A stretch of DNA of 64,000 bases from Liolophura sinensis (Eukaryota > Mollusca > Polyplacophora > Chitonida > Chitonidae), in contig NC_088302.1 in the NCBI RefSeq assembly GCF_032854445.1, positions 8,987,338 through 9,051,337 of the forward strand, in the 5' to 3' direction. Numbering within the stretch: position 1 is the first letter of the stretch; every line of letters starts with the position of its first letter. The position numbers and the translations under genes were made by a program. Shown here one piece after another: positions 58,455-64,000 of the stretch. The notes below the pieces were generated by a model that saw nothing but the letters and a program-made list of their open reading frames with translations, was not told the DNA's origin and did not search any database.

Positions 58455-61380
58455 TTAATGTAATTATATTGCCATGATGTTCAGAGCGTGTCTGACCAAT
58501 TCTTAATGCCAAGTGCATACACTGGCGTTTGTCCTATCAATAACAACTGATGAATTCTTGTCCAGAATTTAAGTCTTAGTGAAAATTACATTTCAATAAC
58601 TTCCTTCCCCTTTAGATAGTTACTCTAAATTATAGTTATTTCGTATTATCAAAAGAAATTTATTAAGGCTCTGATCAAATGGCATATTGAGATTTCATGG
58701 CAGACATAGGAACGATACACGCTATTAAACAGTGCGAAATATTCCAAATTTGCCTGATTCTTACATGTTGCAATTCATTCAGATATATTTGGGCTATGTT
58801 AATTCTGGAGAAAGCGTGATCCAAAATGTGGGAGGTTCTATCAGTCGGTCGTATTAGACAGTGGCCGGGAAAGAGGAACGGTACTTTACCTGGTATCTAT
58901 TACAGATACAAATAATTCCTCCGACTTGAAAGTTTTAAATTACAATAGCCTTTGTTTATTGTATATGTACAGGTTGTTCTTTAGCTCTAGCTTAGAACGA
59001 AGATATTTCGTAGAGCACAACCGCGGAAGGGTTAATCTTGTTACGGAAACCAGGCAGGAAATTCAGCCGATCTTTAACAACCAGACGGCTCCGGTGAAAT
59101 TGGTGACCGTTCATTATGCCAACTAAAGAAATGCGATCTAGTGAAAATTAACCCAGCCTCCACAGGGTCGTATACCAATTGTGGCATAGGTACCATGATC
59201 CGGTGCAAGTCTTTACGAACTTTATGAAATAACGGAGGGACACCAGAAGCATATTGTCTGACTGGAATCTAATTGGTGAAGACTCTAATACCGAGAGGGC
59301 ATGATTACACCAAAGCGGTAAGATGTGCCCGCGGCAGCCTATTTTAGCAATCTGTAGTTCTAAAGGTCGTCCCGGCCTCAATAAAGTGATGTGATCCCTG
59401 TTAGGCCAGTAGAATTTGTCCCTGAAACAAGTGGATAGGCCATCAGTAAGCCAGGGCATTATTATTCTTAACGCATCAGCAGTCTGGCGGTTGTTGCTAG
59501 TTTTGAGCGAACGACCTTAAATGCTTCACGGGTGATGCGTTTCCTCACTTAACCACACTCCCAATGCTATCGGAGATAAGAAAAAAATAAGAAAAATATT
59601 CAGCATCATGGCATAGCATGCAGATATATAGTCTCTAGACATCAGGTGCAAAACCGTCAGTACAGATGTAGCTTTTTAATAAATCTTTGTCCAACCTTTC
59701 CTTTGGCGTCTTTCTTTGATGATTACTGTGTCCATAGATCTTTGAGAACAAAAGAGCCCAGACTAGACAAATCACAATGCACTCAAGAGCAATAGGTCCA
59801 GGGGAGTTATAGATATGTCAGGAAAGGACTCTTATCCGCGCCTCAGATGCCAGAAGGAAAGTCGATTTAGTGATTTACAACCCCGTTTATAGGCACCTCT
59901 GCGCAATTAGAACAATTTTGTTTTAGCAGTCATTCATCGTTAGCGTGTTGGTTAATGGTGAAAAGGGACAAACGCTTTCAAAATAACACCACGTCATAAT
60001 TTCTGTGCCGCTTTTGTAACTATACTGTTTTTCTTAGCGTTCCGATTATACCCATTGTTATACATCATGCCCTTGGTCTTCCAGCCCTTAATGATTTGTG
60101 TGTGTCTCTCTCTCGATCTGCTCAACCTACGTATGCTATATCAAGTCGATTGTCAGCTCTCAGCGCTTCTTCTGTAAGTCAACCCGCACTGTGGAGTGCT
60201 TATGACTATTTTAAGCCTTTGGAGTGGCATTATACGATATCAATACTACATTTACGGCAATCCGCCATCTATCCTTGGACAATGTCCTTTTTGCCGTGAA
60301 CAAATAATCTCGGAGATCTAGATTTAAACTTGGCCTATCCAAAGTCTTTCCGCACTTTTCGATCGTTGGACAATTTTTCGATCTGTCGAGTGGCCTCTGC
60401 TGAGTAACTTATCAACCACGACCTGCGACTAACTACTGGTTCCCAACCAAACCTCAAGATTGTTTAAGACGTGAGTACCTTTCTGTGATTATGTCGTTTT
60501 TGGTTGGGTTTTTATTCTACTTTAAGATACTAGAGAGACGTCTGAGCTATTCAGGTCCACGAGCCATTTGTCTTGTTATTGTACCAACGTGTCAGACACT
60601 AACAACTTCTGGATTTGAATTAAGACACATTATTCCCCGTCTTCTGAACCAGGAACTTTCACAACAACAGCTTTTATGCAATGGTTAAAATGTACTAAAA
60701 TCCAATATTCCAGTGCTATAAATATTTATTAGATCATCTTTTTTACACATCGAATTGGTTCTATATTCAGAACATGCTCCTTCTTTATCCTTTAAGGACT
60801 GTCCATATTTGCCTTGCTTTATCTTGAATTGACTTCGATTGGCTTTTGTGAAGAGGTTTCACCTAGTGCCATTCCCAGCAGACCATCAGCTATTGGCCAA
60901 TGTGGAACATTCGTTCAAGGAACCATTTCTTTTTTTCTCTCACCTAAAAACCGACGGTTTCATGCGGCAATGATCTCGATAAGTGCAGTTTCCTTGCCGC
61001 CTAACAGAGCCCGTTAAATCCTTTGTTAGTCACAGTGTTAGCTCTGTTCCCCGAGGGTTGACATCTGCGTTTATTCCTTGCACGTTTAATGTCTTATTTG
61101 TCATGGAGACATGCGTAGAGTAGTTCCCTATATTCCATACAGGCTCATTTCATTCGAAGCTTTGTCGGTGAATGCATGCCGTTTGCCTTGCCTGGGCTTG
61201 GAGAGTTGTTTTATGTTCAGTCACTAGGGTGATGATCTGTGAACGGCTGTCTGTTGACCCTTAATAGCTTTGTCAGTTGGGTTGAAAGGAAACACAGAAC
61301 AAAACTGTGGTTGTGTTCGCTATTGAATGAGTTTAACACTGGACATTATGATTCCCTCTGTGTCGAGCGCGTCTTTTTGT
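58455..61380. other. Gene-free stretch
   Basis: Several frames of 60-103 codons (for example 59148-59459 minus, 60096-60299 plus, 60814-61017 plus) have no recognised domain, and no repeat family is visible. Confidence 0.4.
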
Positions 61381-61382
61381 TT

Positions 61383-61490
61383 GATTGATTTATTTATTTG
61401 ATTGGTGTTTTGCTCCAGAATATTTCACTTATACGACGGCGTCAAGGTGGGAAGAAAATAGACTGCAGGTTGCTGGCAGACTCTTTATTT
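61383..61490 (-). repeat. Family-A SINE fragment
   Basis: ATTTATTTGATTGGTGTTTT, CAGAATATTTCACTTATACG and ACGGCGTCAAGGTGGGAAGA are the tail and part of the body in reverse. GTACTCAAG is reduced and the head is missing. Confidence 0.7.
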
Positions 61491-62029
61491 GTTCGATTGC
61501 AAAGAGCACGTGGACCACAATATGCATATGTATACACTTGGGTTAAATACTGCTTACTCTTGCCTTCATCGTGTATATAACCACGCAATTCTTGATGCAT
61601 CGCAAGGTTGTGCCTAAAATGCTTAACACAGGATAGATTTACACACGACTCAAAGTTACATGTGTGCAAAAGCCTAATAATCGATGAGAAATTTAGGTAA
61701 ACGGCTAAAATTTATTACGTGTGTAACCAAAGTGTACTTTTTTTGCGGTAATACTAACGTACTAACACCAGTCTCTCCTCGAAATATCTGTGCTTGGAAA
61801 TATCAGTGTTTGGAAATATTAATTATTCTTTAACTGATAAATAATTTGTCATTTCAAACTTTGTCCACGTACATATTCTTGTTTTGCGTTTTTCCACATT
61901 TATGCAAAGGTCTAGTAGTAATATGAAAAACTTTTGATATTTATACAGCCTGCAGTGAAAGAAAATAACCATATTATTTTTTTTTCTTATATATTTTGCT
62001 ATCAACTTTATTTATGTTTTGTTTCGCTG

Positions 62030-62590
62030 CAAAACGACCAATCATGGAATGGGTTTCAAAGCAACCTGAAATTAACGTCTTTATAGTAACTTTTGTATGA
62101 TCACTATACAACCAATCATGAACGGACTTTCGGGGCCTCCGTGGCTCAGTCGGTTAAAGCGTTAGCGCAGCGTAATGACCCAGGAGTCTCTCACCAATGC
62201 GGTCGCTGTGAGTTCAAGTCCAGCTCATGATGGCTTCCTCTCTGGCTATACGTGAGAAAGTCTGCAGCAACCTGCGGATGGTCGTGGGTTTCCCCCGGGC
62301 TCTGCCCGGTTTCCACCCACCATAATGCTGGCCGCCGTCGTATAAGTGAAATATTCTTGAGTACGGCGTAAAACACCAATCAAAAAAAAAAAAAAAAAAA
62401 AATGAACGGACTTTCTAACTAAGCAGACCGACATCATATTATATGACGCCTTTATTATAACTTTTGCATCATTGCTGGCGACCAATTATTGAAGCGCTCT
62501 TTTAGGCAGATGGGCATAACCCCATATGACGTCTTTATCGGTAATGTTTGTGTCATTGTAGGACGACCAATCATGGAGGGACTTTCTAAC
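62030..62590 (+). repeat. Degenerate 76-87-bp tandem repeat leading into the GPCR start codon
   Basis: Units begin near 62034, 62111, 62481 and 62567. Each has an ACCAATCATGGAGGGACTTT-like start and then, in the first three, a GACGTCTTTAT and TAACTTTTGTATCATTGTAG-like end. The fourth unit start contains the receptor's initiator ATG (62573). The second unit is split by a SINE. Without that insertion, successive units are 76-87 bases apart. Confidence 0.75.
62118..62415 (+). repeat. Family-A SINE, full length and recent, with 14-bp target-site duplication
   Basis: The element is 62132-62401. Perfect 14-base duplications (ATGAACGGACTTTC) flank it at 62118-62131 and 62402-62415. The head has an A box (TGGCTCAGTCGG) and B box (GAGTTCAAGTC), and the 3' end is a pure run of about 20 A. 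The intact duplications and clean A-run mean the insertion is young. It lies about 170 bases upstream of the receptor start codon, in the same orientation. Confidence 0.95.
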
Positions 62591-63670
62591 CAGACGGACA
62601 ACACGACATTGTGGGATCGGTATGGTACAACCAGCGCCATCTTCCATGAGTTTGCACCGACGTACGTTACCCTGGATCGCGCCGTGACGCCGGTGTGGAT
62701 TGTCCTTGGCCTTGTCCTGAATCCGGTGTCCGCCTACATCTGGCTGGAGAGGCGAATCCGGAGGAATAACTCATCAGCTATCTACCTGGCTACCCTCTCC
62801 ATCTGTGACTTCGTGTTCCTTGTCCTGCAGATTTTCGTGGAGCTGCGATTCTGGGGAATTTACACGTATGACGAGAAGATATGGTGCAAAGTGTTTTACC
62901 TGGCTTATTACTGGCCTCAATACCTGTCGCCTTTGCTCGTTCTAGGCTTTACCGTCGAGCGTTACATCGCCGTCTGTCATCCATTCGCCAAGGAGCGATT
63001 CTGTACGGTATCAAGGGCCATCAATACGGTGATTTCCATACAGGTCATCTCCTTCGCTCTCGCCTGCGTGCAGCCATTCGCTTGGGAGTACGCGGAGGTG
63101 ACCAGTGAGTGCGGAACGTCCGAAAAGGTAGACGATTTTTATCAAGGATGGACCTTCTTTACCGAGGTTCTTGTTTTCGGTGTCGTTCCGTTGGCAGTGC
63201 TTGTATTTAATATCAGAGTATTGCTAGAGATAAAACGCATCACTAACGAAAGCGGTTCAATGCTTCCTTACCAACCTAACCAGTCCTCTAATACAGCGGC
63301 ATCAACAATAACGCTGGTAAGCGTGTCATTCTATCTAATCTTAAGTCTGTTACCGGTGACCATCGTGTACATCATGGGCTTCCTTATTCACTCTGGGGAA
63401 ATAAACTTAACGGATGAGCAGGTCCGGGCAGATCCAGCCTGGACAAGATACTTTAACTTTATGATTGCCCGTAAATTTGTCGAGGAACTGTGTCTTTCAC
63501 ATTACTGCTTCTATTTCTTCATCTATATTGCCACAGGAATGCAGTTCCGTAACGCGTTCGTCCGACTGATTTGTCAACATAAAGTCTGTCAGTCGCGTCG
63601 GAATGCCAACGTAAAATACAACGTCGTGCATGCAAACGGTGATGGAACGACATGTGTTACTGCGATTTGA
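62573..63670 (+). CDS. Class A (rhodopsin-like) GPCR, protostome neuropeptide-receptor style
   Basis: A 365-residue seven-transmembrane receptor for the plasma membrane, with the coding region uninterrupted. Helices lie near residues 36-58, 69-91, 103-130, 150-170, 192-218, 243-272 and 297-325. Family marks are N50 in helix 1, D79 in LATLSICDF, C105 and C180 for the extracellular disulfide, ERY at 129-131, P206 in helix 5 and P261 in helix 6. N-glycosylation sites N6 and N10 sit on the short N-terminus, and C334 and C339 could be palmitoylated. Helix 7 has YFFIY where most class A receptors have NPxxY, and helix 6 lacks the usual CWxP (it reads LSLLP). The frame is open back to 62489, but Met at 62573 has strong context (ATCATGG) and the extra 28 residues come from leader repeats. 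A splice acceptor-like TTGTGTCATTGTAG ends at 62561, so upstream exons may exist. The ligand is unknown; an FMRFamide-type peptide is a guess from family style. Confidence 0.93.
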   Translation: MEGLSNQTDNTTLWDRYGTTSAIFHEFAPTYVTLDRAVTPVWIVLGLVLNPVSAYIWLERRIRRNNSSAIYLATLSICDFVFLVLQIFVELRFWGIYTYDEKIWCKVFYLAYYWPQYLSPLLVLGFTVERYIAVCHPFAKERFCTVSRAINTVISIQVISFALACVQPFAWEYAEVTSECGTSEKVDDFYQGWTFFTEVLVFGVVPLAVLVFNIRVLLEIKRITNESGSMLPYQPNQSSNTAASTITLVSVSFYLILSLLPVTIVYIMGFLIHSGEINLTDEQVRADPAWTRYFNFMIARKFVEELCLSHYCFYFFIYIATGMQFRNAFVRLICQHKVCQSRRNANVKYNVVHANGDGTTCVTAI

Positions 63671-64000
63671 CGATGTCTGTGCAGAGCGGAAACCAATATG
63701 GAGATAAAGGCATGTCAAATATCGGATAGTTTTGTATAAAGCCATGTTTTGCGCGACATCTAGTGTTACACGACTCTCAACCTCTACGTGGCAAGGTTGG
63801 TTTCGATGACACATCTAGAAACTTGTCTATTGAAACGATTTTCACAGAAGACACAAATCGAATGTGACAAGATAATTTCTAGACATAGAAGGTGCAACTC
63901 TGATGTAACAAGAAAACATTTAAGCTTACAGAGAGATATAGAGGAGAAAATTCTAATATGACTGGCTAATTGTATGGGCTTGCCCACACACAGCAGAGAC
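63671..64000. other. 3' flank of the GPCR
   Basis: Presumed 3' untranslated region or flank. No AATAAA polyadenylation signal is seen before the window ends, so the transcript may end outside or use a variant signal. Minus-strand frames here are short. Confidence 0.4.

Noticed and set aside
58550-58590. Possible hammerhead ribozyme from CTGATGA motifs (also near 14215, 25286, 34310 and 35072), which some Penelope-like elements carry
   Set aside because: None has the GAAA core segment and flanking stems in the required order.

Overview
The window looks like a gene-poor stretch of an animal genome, most likely a marine mollusc or related lophotrochozoan. The evidence is an AT-rich background (estimated by eye), no operon-like gene packing, tRNA-derived SINEs of a kind I associate with bivalves and gastropods, a Tc1 transposon, decayed reverse transcriptase copies, many minisatellites, and one single-exon class A GPCR of the protostome neuropeptide-receptor style. 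The organism assignment is inference, because no species-diagnostic gene is present.

Only two intact protein-coding genes can be defended. At the left edge (54-995, minus) is a full-length Tc1/mariner transposase with a complete DD34E triad. At the right edge (62573-63670, plus) is a complete seven-transmembrane receptor with no intron in its coding region. The roughly 61 kb between them is non-coding or transposon-derived as far as can be seen.

Layout. 1-5 kb: Tc1 element, one truncated and one full-length family-A SINE, the latter with a 22-G run at its head. 5-9 kb: three minisatellites (40-bp, CA-rich and 20-bp units). 9-20 kb: scattered copies of a repeat that elsewhere follows a reverse transcriptase gene, a 108-nt near-perfect hairpin (14901-15008), and a decayed Penelope-like reverse transcriptase on the minus strand (19086-19830). 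20-31 kb: almost featureless. 31-37 kb: a 45-bp minisatellite beside a 260-bp MITE, then a nearly 1-kb array of 49-53-bp units. 38-48 kb: several tRNA-derived SINE families and a second MITE. 49-53 kb: the best preserved reverse transcriptase (plus strand, one in-frame stop), its 3' tail, and another fragment. 54-56 kb: a 40-bp minisatellite and a tandem amplification of a SINE segment. 56-61 kb: little of note. 62-64 kb: a degenerate tandem leader repeat, interrupted by a recent SINE insertion, which runs directly into the start codon of the GPCR.

There is no sign of genes working as a pathway. The mobile elements are linked by shared sequence: SINE families A, B and C end in the same kind of 3' tail although their bodies differ, and at least eight copies of one repeat appear to be 3' tails of the reverse transcriptase element. 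Family letters (A-E, R1) are local labels for this window, not database names. I found no convincing undescribed multi-gene system. The most unusual points are the GPCR start codon lying inside a repeat unit, the long hairpin, the dispersed retroelement tails, and the unassigned R1 repeat.
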